Assembly (NCBI RefSeq): GCF_029773605.1
Contig: NZ_CP103807.1
Location: 744,001-808,000 of the forward strand
From: Actinobacillus genomosp. 2
Lineage (GTDB): Bacteria > Pseudomonadota > Gammaproteobacteria > Enterobacterales > Pasteurellaceae
Direction: 5' to 3'
Length of the DNA: 64,000 bases
Within the stretch, counting starts at the first letter, position 1, and the number at the start of each line of letters is the position of its first letter. The notes below the pieces were generated by a model. The model saw only the letters and a program-made list of their open reading frames with translations, searched no databases and was not told the origin of the DNA. The translations under genes were made by a program, and so were the position numbers. This document shows, piece by piece, positions 41,755 through 53,063 of the stretch.

Positions 41755-42195
41755 TTATTTGCCTTGGGTCATTAAACCAGCGTTTTTAATCCCCGCATCT
41801 TTTAAAAGCACAATCCCTTTGATGACCTCTTCATAAGGAATTTCTTTCTCCGCTGCTACAAGAAATAATGTATTAGGATCTTTTTGGAACGCTTCTCCTG
41901 CATAAGCCACAACTTCTTGCTCCGCAAGCTCTTCCTGACCACTGCTACCTTGGATAAAATTACCATCCACTTTTAATTTATATAAACCGACTCCTGCAAC
42001 TTGTAAAATTACGGGGGTCTTATCTTCATTAGATACTGATTGACTATGTTTATCTTCAGGTAAATTTACCTCAACACTTTGGCTAATTACTGGGGCAGTT
42101 GCCATAAAGATAAGCAATAATACAAGCAATACGTCCAAAAATGGAACGATATTGATTTCAGATTTAATGTCATTACGTTTACGACGGTAAGACAT
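41755..42195 (-). CDS. tolR: Tol-Pal system protein TolR
   Basis: A 146-residue ExbD/TolR-family protein (E. coli: 142) with one N-terminal membrane helix. The helix carries the essential Asp in NIVPFLDVLLVLLLIFM (about residue 20), needed for proton-driven motion with TolQ. The periplasmic domain follows. It lies between tolQ and tolA, 22 bases from tolA. Confidence 0.96.
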   Translation of the reverse strand: MSYRRKRNDIKSEINIVPFLDVLLVLLLIFMATAPVISQSVEVNLPEDKHSQSVSNEDKTPVILQVAGVGLYKLKVDGNFIQGSSGQEELAEQEVVAYAGEAFQKDPNTLFLVAAEKEIPYEEVIKGIVLLKDAGIKNAGLMTQGK

Positions 42196-42239
42196 ATTTT
42201 CCTCTTATACATTAATATATTAAAAGATCCGAACATTCA

Positions 42240-42248
42240 ACAAGCGGT
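42240..42248 (+). repeat. Uptake signal sequence core (Apl type)
   Basis: Exact ACAAGCGGT in the 91-base gap between tolQ and tolR. No inverted partner is seen. Confidence 0.65.
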
Positions 42249-42286
42249 CGGATCCCCAAATGAATTTTTAAAAAGCCAATACACTG

Positions 42287-42967
42287 CTATTTTTTAGAAA
42301 ATGCCTGACGATGTAAAATTGTTGTAAACTCGTCAATAAAGTTTGCATAGCCCTGCTCTAATTTATTTACTCGTAGATTCAAACGGTTATACGCCATTAC
42401 AGCCGGAATTGCAGCAAATAGACCGATTGCCGTTGCAATTAATGCTTCTGCAATACCCGGAGCCACCGATTGTAAAGTTGCTTGTTTCACCGCACTTAAT
42501 CCCATAAACGAGTGCATAATACCCCATACCGTACCAAATAAACCGATATAAGGACTAATTGAACCTACCGTACCTAAAAATGGAATGTAACTTTCTAGAT
42601 TCTCAATTTCACGGTTTAGCGCTAAATTCATTGCACGACTAGAACCTTTCATTGTCGCTTCAGGTGCATCTGAATTTACTTGTTGTAAACGCATATATTC
42701 TTTAAATCCAGCATAGAAAATTTGTTCTGATCCACTTAATGCATCACGACGATTCTCTAATCCTTCATGTAAACGATGCAAATCTTCTCCAGACCAAAAT
42801 TTATTCTCAAATGCTAGTGCTTCTTTCTTAGCAGCGGTTAAAACTCTACTACGCTGAATAATGACAGCCCAAGATAAAATAGAGAACGTGATTAAGATTA
42901 AAATAACAATCTTAACAACAATACTTGCCTGCATGAACAGCGAAACAAGGTTAAATTCAGTTTCCAT
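42287..42967 (-). CDS. tolQ: Tol-Pal system protein TolQ
   Basis: A 226-residue inner-membrane proton channel subunit (E. coli: 230) of the MotA/TolQ/ExbB family. Three membrane helices are visible. [20 protein letters not shown] and the [20 protein letters not shown] segment are the family's channel-forming blocks. With TolR it drives TolA. It begins 33 bases after ybgC. Confidence 0.97.
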   Translation of the reverse strand: METEFNLVSLFMQASIVVKIVILILITFSILSWAVIIQRSRVLTAAKKEALAFENKFWSGEDLHRLHEGLENRRDALSGSEQIFYAGFKEYMRLQQVNSDAPEATMKGSSRAMNLALNREIENLESYIPFLGTVGSISPYIGLFGTVWGIMHSFMGLSAVKQATLQSVAPGIAEALIATAIGLFAAIPAVMAYNRLNLRVNKLEQGYANFIDEFTTILHRQAFSKK

Positions 42968-43000
42968 TTAGTAAAACTCCGAATAAATAATTTGATAAAA

Positions 43001-43390
43001 TTAAAAGGTTTGTAGTCTTTGTCGAATATCAACAGGTATGGCTACAGGCTTCATTTTGGTTAAATCAACACTAGCAACAGTGACTATTGCAGAACAAAGG
43101 CAAATATCATCTCTCCATAACTGTTGCTGAAAAATAATCGTTGCTTTTTTTAATTCAATTATGTTGGTTTTAACACAAAGGAAATCATCAAGGCGAGCAG
43201 GTATTTTATAATCAATCTCAATTGTCTTCACTACAAATGCAAAAGATTGCTTAAGTAGTTCTTGTTGAGAAAAACCGATATGACGTAAAAATTCTGTTCG
43301 TGCACGCTCAAAAAAACAGATGTAATTAGCATGATATACCACGCCACCGGCATCTGTATCTTCATAATACACTCTGATTGGGAAATCCAT
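43001..43390 (-). CDS. ybgC: Acyl-CoA thioesterase YbgC
   Basis: A 129-residue hotdog-fold thioesterase (E. coli: 134), first gene of the tol-pal operon. The 4-hydroxybenzoyl-CoA thioesterase-like signature YYEDTDAGGVVYHANY includes the catalytic Asp (D13 region). It hydrolyses short-chain or malonyl-type acyl-CoA or acts on acyl-carrier protein linked to phospholipid synthesis; its exact cell role is unsettled. The ATG aligns with the family start MDFPIRVYYED. Confidence 0.94.
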   Translation of the reverse strand: MDFPIRVYYEDTDAGGVVYHANYICFFERARTEFLRHIGFSQQELLKQSFAFVVKTIEIDYKIPARLDDFLCVKTNIIELKKATIIFQQQLWRDDICLCSAIVTVASVDLTKMKPVAIPVDIRQRLQTF

Positions 43391-43517
43391 TGTTATTCCA
43401 AATATTCGCCAAAATAAAAACGCCCAAAAATTAGGCGTAAATTGCTTGCTATTTTAGAGAGAGAAAAATGGTTGTGCAATAGGGAAATGAAAATATTTTT
43501 TTAGATAAAATAATAAG

Positions 43518-43554
43518 AAAAATAGCGTAAACCTATAAAGCCTACGCTATTTTT
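43518..43554 (-). terminator. Terminator of the cyd operon, overlapping the ybgE stop
   Basis: AAAAATAGCGTA (43518-43529) pairs with TACGCTATTTTT (43543-43554), 12 bp. The ybgE stop codon lies inside the stem. A second smaller hairpin ACGCC/GGCGT is at 43420-43438. These separate cydABX-ybgE from ybgC-tol. Confidence 0.8.
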
Positions 43555-43838
43555 AAAAAGACTAAATAAATTAATGAGATTAAGATAATTATATATCCTA
43601 CTAGAGGTAAAAAAACTGTTTTCCAAATACTACTTTTTATCTCAAAACCAATACCATGAATCCACAATATTGCCATTCCATAAAAAGTAAATATAGATCT
43701 ATATAAGTTTTTTCCACCAAAATTTTGTGCAAATAGATTTGAATTTATCAAAATCATTGCAAACATTATACTGGCTAAGATAAAAGAAAGGGCTTTTAGC
43801 CAGCCCTTCCCTGTTAAATTATAGAGCGAATGAATCAT
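43542..43838 (-). CDS. ybgE: Cyd operon protein YbgE
   Basis: A 98-residue inner-membrane protein with three predicted helices, in the same place as E. coli ybgE (after cydX, before ybgC). The family has the WIHGIGFE segment. It is part of the cytochrome bd operon, but its function is unknown. It begins 11 bases after the cydX stop. Confidence 0.85.
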   Translation of the reverse strand: MIHSLYNLTGKGWLKALSFILASIMFAMILINSNLFAQNFGGKNLYRSIFTFYGMAILWIHGIGFEIKSSIWKTVFLPLVGYIIILISLIYLVFLKIA

Positions 43839-43849
43839 TCACTATAATC

Positions 43850-43948
43850 CTATTCGTCAAATTTGCCTGTTTTCTCAATGCTAACAGTAATTACCGTTGC
43901 AAAAAGAATAGCAAGTAAAACGCCTAATACCCAAGTTACATAAAACAT
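43850..43948 (-). CDS. cydX: Cytochrome bd-I accessory subunit CydX
   Basis: A 32-residue single-helix protein read from ATG 43946-43948 to TAG 43850-43852. The sequence begins MFYVTWVLGVLLAILFATVI and ends with the charged tail of the family. It matches CydX (E. coli YbgT) in length, helix and the conserved Trp and Glu. CydX stabilises the haem b595/d region of the oxidase. A GGAGA ribosome binding site lies upstream, 12 bases after cydB. Confidence 0.93.
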   Translation of the reverse strand: MFYVTWVLGVLLAILFATVITVSIEKTGKFDE

Positions 43949-43960
43949 CTGTTTATCTCC

Positions 43961-45097
43961 TTAGTATGCACTTGCTTTGTTATCTTCTAAGTATTTAGCA
44001 TCTAAGCGACCATACATTTTGATGTATGACCAAGTAGTGTATGCTAATACTAAAGGCACAAAGATACACGCAACAACTAACATTACTGTTAATGTATATT
44101 GACTTGCAGTTGAATCCCAAACCGTTAAGCTCATTTCAGGATGAGAAATTGACGGCATAATGAATGGGAACATAGATACTGCCGCAGTTACAATCACACC
44201 TACAATCATAATTGATGATGAGAAAAATGCTAAACCAGAACGATTCGCTTTAGATGAGATAATCGTCAATAATGCACCTAATACCGCTAATGCAGGCACA
44301 ACCCATAATACCGGCATTTCAGCAAAATTTCTAAACCATGCTGCACTTTCAACTGCCACAGTTTTATGTGTTAAAAATGATTGTGCATTGTGGTCTAAAT
44401 TACTTGTGATAACAAAACCGTCTTTAAATGATAACCAAACACCAGCTAATACAAATGCAACTAATACAATTGCAGAAGTAACTTGTGCTGTTGCTCTCGC
44501 ACGATTACGTAAATCACCCATCGTTTTCATCTGTAACCAAGTCGCACCTTGTGTCGTTAACAGCATTAAGCTAACTACGCCACATAATAATGCGAACGGA
44601 TTTAATAAACCAAAGAACGAACCTGTATATACTACTTGGTTAAGGTTATTAAATTCGAATGGTACGCCTTGTAATAAATTACCGAATGCTACACCAAAAA
44701 TTAATGACGGAACAAAACCACCGATAAATAATCCCCAGTCCCAAGCATTACGCCATTTCGGGCTATCTATTTTAGCACGATATTCAAAACCTACCGGACG
44801 GAAAAATAGTGCCGCCAAGACAAGAATCATCGCTAAATAGAAACCGGAGAATGATGTTGCATAAACCGTCGGCCATGCAGCAAAAATTGCACCACCTGCA
44901 GTTAATAACCATACTTGGTTACCATCCCAATGCGGAGCAATGGTATTAATCATCACTCGACGTTCAACATTACTTTTACCAATTACAGGAAGTAAAGTTA
45001 ATACGCCCATATCAAAACCGTCTGTAATTGCAAAACCGATCAGCAATACGACAATTAGAATCCACCAAATAAAGCGGAGAATTTCATAATCGATCAT
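43961..45097 (-). CDS. cydB: Cytochrome bd ubiquinol oxidase subunit II
   Basis: A 378-residue inner-membrane protein (E. coli: 379) with eight or nine helices. FAITDGFDMGVLTLLP near residue 25 and INTIAPHWDGNQVWLLTAGGA are the family's hallmark blocks. Together with CydA and CydX it forms the high-affinity quinol oxidase used at low oxygen. It is 12 bases after cydA. Confidence 0.97.
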   Translation of the reverse strand: MIDYEILRFIWWILIVVLLIGFAITDGFDMGVLTLLPVIGKSNVERRVMINTIAPHWDGNQVWLLTAGGAIFAAWPTVYATSFSGFYLAMILVLAALFFRPVGFEYRAKIDSPKWRNAWDWGLFIGGFVPSLIFGVAFGNLLQGVPFEFNNLNQVVYTGSFFGLLNPFALLCGVVSLMLLTTQGATWLQMKTMGDLRNRARATAQVTSAIVLVAFVLAGVWLSFKDGFVITSNLDHNAQSFLTHKTVAVESAAWFRNFAEMPVLWVVPALAVLGALLTIISSKANRSGLAFFSSSIMIVGVIVTAAVSMFPFIMPSISHPEMSLTVWDSTASQYTLTVMLVVACIFVPLVLAYTTWSYIKMYGRLDAKYLEDNKASAY

Positions 45098-45109
45098 TGT
45101 TAACTCCTA

Positions 45110-46660
45110 TTATTTCGCAGACTGTTCAAAATGGTAACGACCTGTTTTTAATGCACTCGGTCCCAATTTACCGTATTTAAACATTAAGTACATTTCAACT
45201 ACAAGGAATAATGTGTATAACCCACATAATAAACCAATAGAAATCCAAAGGTCTGTTGTAGTCAATGCAGAATTAGACACGCCTGTTGGCAACATTTCAT
45301 AAATTGCCCAAGGTTGACGTCCGTATTCAGCTAGGAACCAACCTGACTCAATTGCAATCCATGGAAGAGGAATACCCCACAACATTGCTCTTAAGAATAA
45401 ACGGTTTTTACCTACTGTACCACGTACATTTTGGAAGAATGCAAAACCGATTAAGAGAAGCATTAAACCACCGGAAGCCATCATCGCACGGAATGCCCAA
45501 AAGGTAGGCCCCACATTAGGAATGGTGCTTGCTGCCGCTTTTTGGATTTGTTCTTCAGTCGCATCAACTACATTAGGCGTATATTGTTTCAGTAATAAAC
45601 CAAAACCTAAATCTTTTTGGACCGCTTTAAATGCTTCTTTTTCTTCTGCAGTATAGTTACCGGTACGTAATTTCTCAAGTAACGCATATGCTTGAATACC
45701 GGTACGAACACGTTGTTCATTGATTACACGAATATCTTTTAAACCTTTAATTTCAGTATCAAAAGAACGTGTTGCAATAATACCCGCCATATATGGAATA
45801 TGAATTGAAAATTCATTTTTCATTTCAGCCGTATTTGGAATTACAAACGCATTCCATGCCGCCGGAGCCGGTTGTGTTTCAAACTCACCTTCCATTGCAG
45901 CTAATTTGGTCGGTTGTGCTTTACCAATTTCGTAACCAGATTCATCACCCATAATTAATACGGCAAGAATTGCCATTAACCCGAAACTTGCACCTACAGA
46001 GAATGAACGTTTTGCAAAACCGAGATCCTGACCTTTTAAAATATAGTAAGCACTAATACCTAATACAAATACCGCACCACAAGTATAACCAGCTGTTACC
46101 GTATGTAAGAATTTAGATTGTGTTACTGGGTTTAATACGAGATCAGAGAAACTTACCAGTTCCATTCTCATTGTTTCGAAATTAAATTCAGAACCAACTG
46201 GATTCTGCATCCAGCCATTTGCAACAAGAATCCACAATGCAGAGAAGTTAGAACCAAATGCAACTGCATAAGTCGCAAGTAAGTGTTTACCTTTTGATAA
46301 ACGATCCCAACCGAAGAAGAACAAACCAATGAAAGTTGACTCTAAGAAGAACGCCATTAAGCCTTCAATCGCTAATGGAGCACCAAAGATATCACCCACA
46401 TAGTGAGAATAATATGACCAGTTCATACCAAACTGGAATTCCATTGTAATACCAGTTGTTACGCCTAGAGCAAAGTTAATACCAAATAACTTACCCCAGA
46501 ATTTAGTCATATCTTTATAAACTTCTTTTCCTGTCGTTACATAAAGAGTTTCCATGACTACAAGTACAAAAGAAAGACCTAATGTTAACGGCACGAATAA
46601 GAAGTGATAGAGAGCAGTTAAAGCAAACTGCAATCGCGAGAGTTCAACAACGTCTAACAT
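45110..46660 (-). CDS. cydA: Cytochrome bd ubiquinol oxidase subunit I
   Basis: A 516-residue inner-membrane subunit (E. coli: 522) that binds haems b558, b595 and d and oxidises quinol. Haem ligands fall at the E. coli numbers H19 and H186, with E99 and E107 also in place. The length fits the long Q-loop type. [16 protein letters not shown] near the C-terminus is typical. It is first in cydA-cydB-cydX-ybgE. A perfect FNR palindrome lies far upstream (46980-46993). Confidence 0.97.
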   Translation of the reverse strand: MLDVVELSRLQFALTALYHFLFVPLTLGLSFVLVVMETLYVTTGKEVYKDMTKFWGKLFGINFALGVTTGITMEFQFGMNWSYYSHYVGDIFGAPLAIEGLMAFFLESTFIGLFFFGWDRLSKGKHLLATYAVAFGSNFSALWILVANGWMQNPVGSEFNFETMRMELVSFSDLVLNPVTQSKFLHTVTAGYTCGAVFVLGISAYYILKGQDLGFAKRSFSVGASFGLMAILAVLIMGDESGYEIGKAQPTKLAAMEGEFETQPAPAAWNAFVIPNTAEMKNEFSIHIPYMAGIIATRSFDTEIKGLKDIRVINEQRVRTGIQAYALLEKLRTGNYTAEEKEAFKAVQKDLGFGLLLKQYTPNVVDATEEQIQKAAASTIPNVGPTFWAFRAMMASGGLMLLLIGFAFFQNVRGTVGKNRLFLRAMLWGIPLPWIAIESGWFLAEYGRQPWAIYEMLPTGVSNSALTTTDLWISIGLLCGLYTLFLVVEMYLMFKYGKLGPSALKTGRYHFEQSAK

Positions 46661-46979
46661 CTCAAACCTCTTATAAAGTGTAATAAATAATCATTTCGAT
46701 TATTTGTAAAACAAATAATCACCCAACAGAATTTTGACCTAAAACAAACACCTAACCCTAATAAGGTATTCTATTTTTTAGAATTCATTTTCTATTTTAA
46801 CCTTAAATTTGAAAATTAAAAATAGTCAATTTGTTACATTGCTCACATTTCAGATAAAAGTTTAAAAAACTATTACATTTATTCATATTTTTCTCACAAT
46901 TTTTTTTCTTTTTATTAAATAACTAATTGATAAGAAAATACTTTTTTCTCTCGTAAAAAAATTTGTTTGCTAAAAATCT

Positions 46980-46993
46980 TTGATTAAAATCAA
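46980..46993. promoter_or_regulatory. FNR site between cydA and the exported-protein gene
   Basis: TTGATTAAAATCAA is a perfect match to the FNR palindrome TTGAT-N4-ATCAA. It lies 320 bases before cydA and 133 before the rightward gene, so the target is uncertain. FNR control of cyd genes is known in E. coli. Confidence 0.7.
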
Positions 46994-47034
46994 AAAATAA
47001 AACACTACATAGCCTAATTATTCTTAATTTGCTA

Positions 47035-47062
47035 ATGACATTTATTTTCTATTTGATATAAT
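47035..47062 (+). promoter_or_regulatory. Promoter of the small exported-protein gene
   Basis: ATGACA (47035-47040), 16-bp spacer, TATAAT (47057-47062), 64 bases before the start codon. Confidence 0.55.
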
Positions 47063-47126
47063 CAAAGAAATATATTCACTGTATAAATAATAGTTATCAA
47101 CTATAGTAATAAAAGGTAAAACCATA

Positions 47127-47459
47127 ATGTTAAACAAAGTTCTTATTTCAACTTTTGCTGGTGTATTATTCATTTTTACATCATATAATGCATTAGCAGG
47201 TATGAAAACTTCTTCACTTTCTATGGCAAAACCTACTGTGAGCAAAGCTCTGCCTTCTCAATGCCAAAAAATGTTTAATGTGGCACATAAATTAGTTTCC
47301 GATGCAGAAAGACAACCTGGTACTCATACCCAAGTACAAAAAATGAAAAATAAGCTATCGCTAACAAAAGAACAAATCCTAAGAATGGAAACAGTCATGC
47401 AAGAGAAAAGTTGTGATAAAGGTTTGACCGCATTAAATACATTAAAGCAAAAACATTAA
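47127..47459 (+). CDS. Small exported protein of unknown function
   Basis: A 110-residue protein that I do not recognise. Residues 1-24 form a signal peptide (MLNKVLISTFAGVLFIF..., ending YNALA), so it is exported to the periplasm. The mature part is basic, mostly helical in character, and has two cysteines (C in PSQCQKMF and C in EKSCDKG) that could form a disulfide. It has its own promoter with an exact TATAAT, an AAAGG ribosome binding site and a clean terminator, so it looks like a genuine single gene. An FNR site upstream raises the possibility of oxygen control, which is inference. Confidence 0.75.
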   Translation: MLNKVLISTFAGVLFIFTSYNALAGMKTSSLSMAKPTVSKALPSQCQKMFNVAHKLVSDAERQPGTHTQVQKMKNKLSLTKEQILRMETVMQEKSCDKGLTALNTLKQKH

Positions 47460-47468
47460 CTAGATATT

Positions 47469-47494
47469 AACCGAGCTAAATTGCTCGGTTTTTT
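47469..47494 (+). terminator. Terminator of the small exported-protein gene
   Basis: AACCGAGC (47469-47476), loop TAAATT, GCTCGGTT (47483-47490) followed by TTTT. Confidence 0.9.
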
Positions 47495-47535
47495 ATTGCA
47501 GAAAAATCGACAAATTTAACCGCTAATCAGATACA

Positions 47536-47570
47536 AAAAATCCTCTAGGACATTTTCCTAGAGGATTTTT
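47536..47570. terminator. groESL terminator (bidirectional form)
   Basis: AAAAATCCTCTAGG (47536-47549), 7-base loop, CCTAGAGGATTTTT (47557-47570): a perfect 14-bp stem after groL. Confidence 0.93.
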
Positions 47571-47594
47571 ATATATCAAATAATGGGGGATAAA

Positions 47595-49246
<1,652 letters not shown>

Positions 49247-49300
49247 CTATAAATTATTTATTCGATTTGCAAAAAATCAGTGAAAACTAATCGCTTATCA

Positions 49301-49591
49301 CTACTCTACGATTGCTAAAATATCGTTTTCAGAAAGAATTAACACTTCTTCACCGTCAATTTTTTCTGATTTCACACCATAACCTTCATTGAAAATTACG
49401 ACATCACCTACTTTTACCGCTAATGCTTGCACAGAACCATTTTCTAATAAACGACCTGTACCCACTGCAATTACTTTACCACGAGTAGATTTAGTTGCTG
49501 CCGAACCGGTTAAAACGATACCGCCTGCTGAACGAGTTTCTACTTCTTCACGTTTTAAAATTACTTTATCGTGTAATGGACGAAGAGTCAT
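49301..49591 (-). CDS. groS: Co-chaperonin GroES
   Basis: A 96-residue lid protein of the GroEL chamber (E. coli: 97). [24 protein letters not shown] includes the mobile loop, and the rest matches the family up to the C-terminal [11 protein letters not shown]. It is the first gene of groS-groL, 63 bases before groL, and is driven by a sigma-32 promoter at 49664-49689. Confidence 0.97.
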   Translation of the reverse strand: MTLRPLHDKVILKREEVETRSAGGIVLTGSAATKSTRGKVIAVGTGRLLENGSVQALAVKVGDVVIFNEGYGVKSEKIDGEEVLILSENDILAIVE

Positions 49592-49663
49592 TGTCTGTTT
49601 CCTTCTATTATTAGCTGTCTGTAAAAAATTTCGCCCACAGAATTGTGTGCAACGTTAAACAAG

Positions 49664-49689
49664 ATTGGGGCAAATTCTTCTCTTTCAAG
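49664..49689 (-). promoter_or_regulatory. Sigma-32 (heat shock) promoter of groESL
   Basis: On the minus strand, CTTGAAA (49689-49683), 12-bp spacer, CCCCAAT (49670-49664), close to the RpoH consensus. About 70 bases before groS. Confidence 0.82.
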
Positions 49690-49745
49690 TTACTTTTGCA
49701 AAATTTTATACAAAAGTAACTGCTTTCGGCTGATTTTTAGGCAAT

Positions 49746-49773
49746 AAAAAAGAGCATCTCGAATGAAATGCTC
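49746..49773 (-). terminator. Terminator of the secM-secA-mutT unit
   Basis: On the minus strand, GAGCATTTC, loop ATTC, GAGATGCTC (one T-G pair), followed by TTTTTT. It lies just after mutT. Confidence 0.88.
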
Positions 49774-49780
49774 CATTTTA

Positions 49781-50179
49781 TTAAACTTCTGATTTTAAGC
49801 GTTGGATTAAACGGCTATTTGCCGGCGGAAATTCACTCTCATCCAAATCGGCTTGTGCTACCCAAAATCCTTCTTGACCTTCACGCCCAAACGGTTCACC
49901 AACCCATTCTTCCACCAAATAAAAGAAAAACTCAATTACTTTAGTTGGGTAATCAAAACGAAATGATTCATAAGGAAACGCACTTAACACGTGAATCCCG
50001 ATTTCTTCTTCCAATTCACGTTTTAATGCATCTTCCGGCGTTTCTCCCGTAGCAACTTTACCACCGGGAAACTCTAAAGCCTGTGCAAAATCTTGGCCTT
50101 CAAGCCGTTGGGTTAAATAGATCTGTCCAAATTCATTGCGGATAATACCTGCTGAAACTTGGATTGTCGGTTTTGTCAT
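49781..50179 (-). CDS. mutT: 8-oxo-dGTP diphosphatase MutT
   Basis: A 132-residue Nudix hydrolase (E. coli: 129) that removes oxidised dGTP from the nucleotide pool and prevents A-to-C mutations. The Nudix box is complete: GGKVATGETPEDALKRELEE, followed by EIGI. It follows secA by 73 bases, as in the E. coli secM-secA-mutT order, which supports MutT over other Nudix enzymes. Confidence 0.93.
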   Translation of the reverse strand: MTKPTIQVSAGIIRNEFGQIYLTQRLEGQDFAQALEFPGGKVATGETPEDALKRELEEEIGIHVLSAFPYESFRFDYPTKVIEFFFYLVEEWVGEPFGREGQEGFWVAQADLDESEFPPANSRLIQRLKSEV

Positions 50180-50252
50180 AAATATTCCTTACGATAAGTT
50201 AAAAGCAGTAAGATTTTGCAAATTTTTCACAAAATCCTACCGCTTTAGTTAA

Positions 50253-52970
50253 CTATGAATAACGTGCTTTACTTCCGTGACAATGTTTATATTTTTTACC
50301 TGAACCGCAAGGGCAAGGATCGTTGCGTCCAATATCAAGATTAGCTAATTGTTCATCTGAAAGCTCACTAGATACTTGAGAGTCGTCTTCAGTATCTTCC
50401 GTACGATACTGTTCAGCTTCTGCCTGTGCCATAGCCTCTTGTTGACGTTGTGCTTCTTCAATCTCTTCTTGGCTACGTACTTGGATACGACTTAATATGC
50501 TGATTACATTAGATTTCAACAAATCGAGCATATTGGTAAACATTTCAAATGATTCTTTCTTATACTCTTGTTTCGGATCTTTTTGTGCATAACCACGTAA
50601 GTGAATCCCTTTACGTAAATAATCCATTGCCGAAAGATGTTCTTTCCAAAGTTCATCTAAGTTTTGGAGCATCACGCCTTTTTCAAAGTTACGCATCACT
50701 TCTGAGCCAACCATTTCTTCTTTCGCTTGATACTCTTGTTTCGCAATATCAATAATGCGTTCACGCAATGTTTCTTCGTGTAAGTCATTCTCTTGCTCTA
50801 ACCAATGCTGGATAGGCAATTCCATACCGAATTGGCGTTTTAACGCTTCTTCTAAACCGGCGACATCCCACATTTCTTCAATGGATTGTGGTGGAATATA
50901 TTGGCTAATCACATTATTGAACACATCTTCACGCACTGTGCTGATCATCGCTGAAATATCATCGGTTTCAAGTAAGTAATTGCGTTGTTCGTAAATCGCT
51001 TTACGTTGTTCGTTCGCCACATCATCGTACTGTAATAAGTTTTTACGACCATCGAAGTTATGTGCTTCCACTTTTGCTTGTGCCGAAGCAATCACTTTCG
51101 TCAGTAATTTAGACTCCATCGCCTCACCTTCTTCAGAGAAGGCTTTACGCATCATATTTAATTTACCTTCATTCAGGTAAATACGCATTAACGCATCGTC
51201 TAAAGATAAATAGAAACGTGATGAACCTGGGTCACCTTGACGACCAGAACGACCACGTAACTGATTATCGATACGGCGAGATTCATGACGTTCAGTACCA
51301 ATAATATGTAAACCACCGGCTTTCATCACAATGTCATAACGTTCTTTCCAAGCCGCTTTAATCGCTTCGATTTGCTCTTCGGTCGGATTTTCTAGCTTTG
51401 CCACTTCCGCTTTCCAGTTACCGCCTAATACGATATCCGTACCACGCCCCGCCATATTGGTTGCAATAGTCACTGCACCCGGTGCACCTGCTTCCGCTAC
51501 GATTTCCGCTTCTTGTGCATGGAATTTCGCATTTAATACGTTATGTGCGATACCAGCTTTGGTTAATTCTGCCGATAAAAGTTCTGATTTTTCAACAGAT
51601 GCCGTACCTACTAACACCGGTTGTTGGCGAGCCATACAGTCTTTAATATCATTGATGATTGCGACAAATTTCTCCGGCTCACTCTTAAACATTAAGTCGG
51701 TACGGTCATCACGAATAACCGGTTTATTGGTTGGAACAACGATTGTATCCAAACCGTAAATTTGTTGAAATTCAAACGCTTCCGTATCCGCTGTACCAGT
51801 CATACCAGCTAATTTTTCGTATAAACGGAAATAGTTTTGGTAAGTAATAGACGCAACAGTCTGGTTTTCGCCTTGAATATTGACTTTTTCTTTCGCTTCA
51901 ATCGCTTGGTGTAAACCGTCAGACCAACGACGACCAGCCATTGTACGACCGGTATGTTCGTCAATAATCACCACCTCACCATCTTTTACGATGTAATCTA
52001 CATCTAATTCAAATAATTTATGCGCACGTAACGCGGCATAAACGTGATGTAATAATGCGATACGAGCCGGATGATAAAGTGTTTCGCCTTCTTGCATTAA
52101 GCCCATTTCGGTCAAAATGCCTTCCACTTTCACCATACCACGCTCGGTTAAATGTGCCTGTTTATTTTTCAAATCTAAGGTGAAATCGCCTTCACCAGTA
52201 TATTCTTCGGTATCTTCTTTATCTTGCTGAATCAAATGCGGAATAATCGTATCAATCGCTTGATAGATTTGCGTTGCATCTTCCGCCGGGCCTGAAATAA
52301 TTAACGGCGTACGTGCTTCATCAATTAAGATTGAGTCCACCTCATCCACTAACGCATAATGTAATTCACGTTGAAAACGATCTTCTTTTGCGTGTGCAAG
52401 GTTATCGCGTAAATAATCGAAACCTAACTCACTATTAGTTGAGTAGGTAATATCCGCTTTATAGGCTTCACGTTTGACTTCATTAGGCAGTCCCGGAATA
52501 TTCACCGCAACAGTTAAACCCAAAAATTCAAATAACGGACGGTTTGTTTCCGCATCACGGCGTGCAAGATAATCGTTCACGGTTACAACGTGCACGCCTT
52601 TACCGGTTAACGCATTTAAGTAACAAGGTAATGTTGCGGTTAAGGTTTTACCTTCACCAGTACGCATCTCTGCGATATTACGACCAGTTAATACCATACC
52701 GCCGATTAATTGCACATCAAAATGACGCATACCCATCACACGGCGACTTGCCTCACGTACAGTTGCAAACGCTTCGTGCAATAAGCTGTCAAGGCTTGCA
52801 CCATCTGCTAAACGTTGTTTAAATTCCGCCGTTTTTGCTTGTAATTCTTCATCAGTTAATTTTTCAAATGCTGGTTCAAGTTTATTAATTTGAGCAACAC
52901 GCTTTCTTAAACGTTTTAACGTACGATCGTTACTTGAGCCGAAAATCGAAGTGATAATTTTTGAAATCAT
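50253..52970 (-). CDS. secA: Preprotein translocase ATPase SecA
   Basis: A 905-residue motor (E. coli: 901) that pushes unfolded preproteins through SecYEG. The DEAD-type ATPase shows [14 protein letters not shown] (Walker A) and [20 protein letters not shown] (Walker B), with [13 protein letters not shown] in the second nucleotide-binding fold. The C-terminal zinc-binding tail [14 protein letters not shown] binds SecB. Its ribosome binding site (GATTAGGA) is perfectly complementary to the secM stop region, so translation is probably controlled by SecM arrest. Confidence 0.98.
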   Translation of the reverse strand: MISKIITSIFGSSNDRTLKRLRKRVAQINKLEPAFEKLTDEELQAKTAEFKQRLADGASLDSLLHEAFATVREASRRVMGMRHFDVQLIGGMVLTGRNIAEMRTGEGKTLTATLPCYLNALTGKGVHVVTVNDYLARRDAETNRPLFEFLGLTVAVNIPGLPNEVKREAYKADITYSTNSELGFDYLRDNLAHAKEDRFQRELHYALVDEVDSILIDEARTPLIISGPAEDATQIYQAIDTIIPHLIQQDKEDTEEYTGEGDFTLDLKNKQAHLTERGMVKVEGILTEMGLMQEGETLYHPARIALLHHVYAALRAHKLFELDVDYIVKDGEVVIIDEHTGRTMAGRRWSDGLHQAIEAKEKVNIQGENQTVASITYQNYFRLYEKLAGMTGTADTEAFEFQQIYGLDTIVVPTNKPVIRDDRTDLMFKSEPEKFVAIINDIKDCMARQQPVLVGTASVEKSELLSAELTKAGIAHNVLNAKFHAQEAEIVAEAGAPGAVTIATNMAGRGTDIVLGGNWKAEVAKLENPTEEQIEAIKAAWKERYDIVMKAGGLHIIGTERHESRRIDNQLRGRSGRQGDPGSSRFYLSLDDALMRIYLNEGKLNMMRKAFSEEGEAMESKLLTKVIASAQAKVEAHNFDGRKNLLQYDDVANEQRKAIYEQRNYLLETDDISAMISTVREDVFNNVISQYIPPQSIEEMWDVAGLEEALKRQFGMELPIQHWLEQENDLHEETLRERIIDIAKQEYQAKEEMVGSEVMRNFEKGVMLQNLDELWKEHLSAMDYLRKGIHLRGYAQKDPKQEYKKESFEMFTNMLDLLKSNVISILSRIQVRSQEEIEEAQRQQEAMAQAEAEQYRTEDTEDDSQVSSELSDEQLANLDIGRNDPCPCGSGKKYKHCHGSKARYS

Positions 52971-52978
52971 TGTTTTGT

Positions 52979-53063
52979 CCTAATCTAGTCATTTTATTTT
53001 TATGAAACACGCCTAACACACGAAAACATCATATTCCGTGGTCAAATAATATTTTTGATTAGG
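52979..53063 (-). promoter_or_regulatory. secM-secA mRNA helix that hides the secA ribosome binding site
   Basis: On the transcript, CCTAATC (53063-53057), which covers the secM stop codon, is the exact complement of GATTAGG (52985-52979), the secA Shine-Dalgarno region, with a 71-base loop between. A ribosome stalled at the SecM arrest Pro would cover the first arm and free the secA site, as in E. coli. Confidence 0.65.

Larger units (their letters stand above)
46661..47126. other. AT-rich control region between cydA and a small exported-protein gene
   Basis: No reading frame on either strand looks coding here. The region is extremely AT-rich with many A/T runs. It holds an FNR palindrome and, near its right end, a promoter for the rightward gene. 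ArcA sites are plausible for cydA but could not be placed with confidence. Confidence 0.5.

Noticed and set aside
40776..41775. Long Cys/Ser/Phe- and Ala-rich open frames on the plus strand
   Set aside because: They mirror the repeat-rich tolA coding strand. They have no ribosome binding sites or family resemblance.
47042..47245. 67-residue minus-strand frame near the exported-protein gene
   Set aside because: It overlaps a clear promoter and signal-peptide gene on the other strand and has no coding features.
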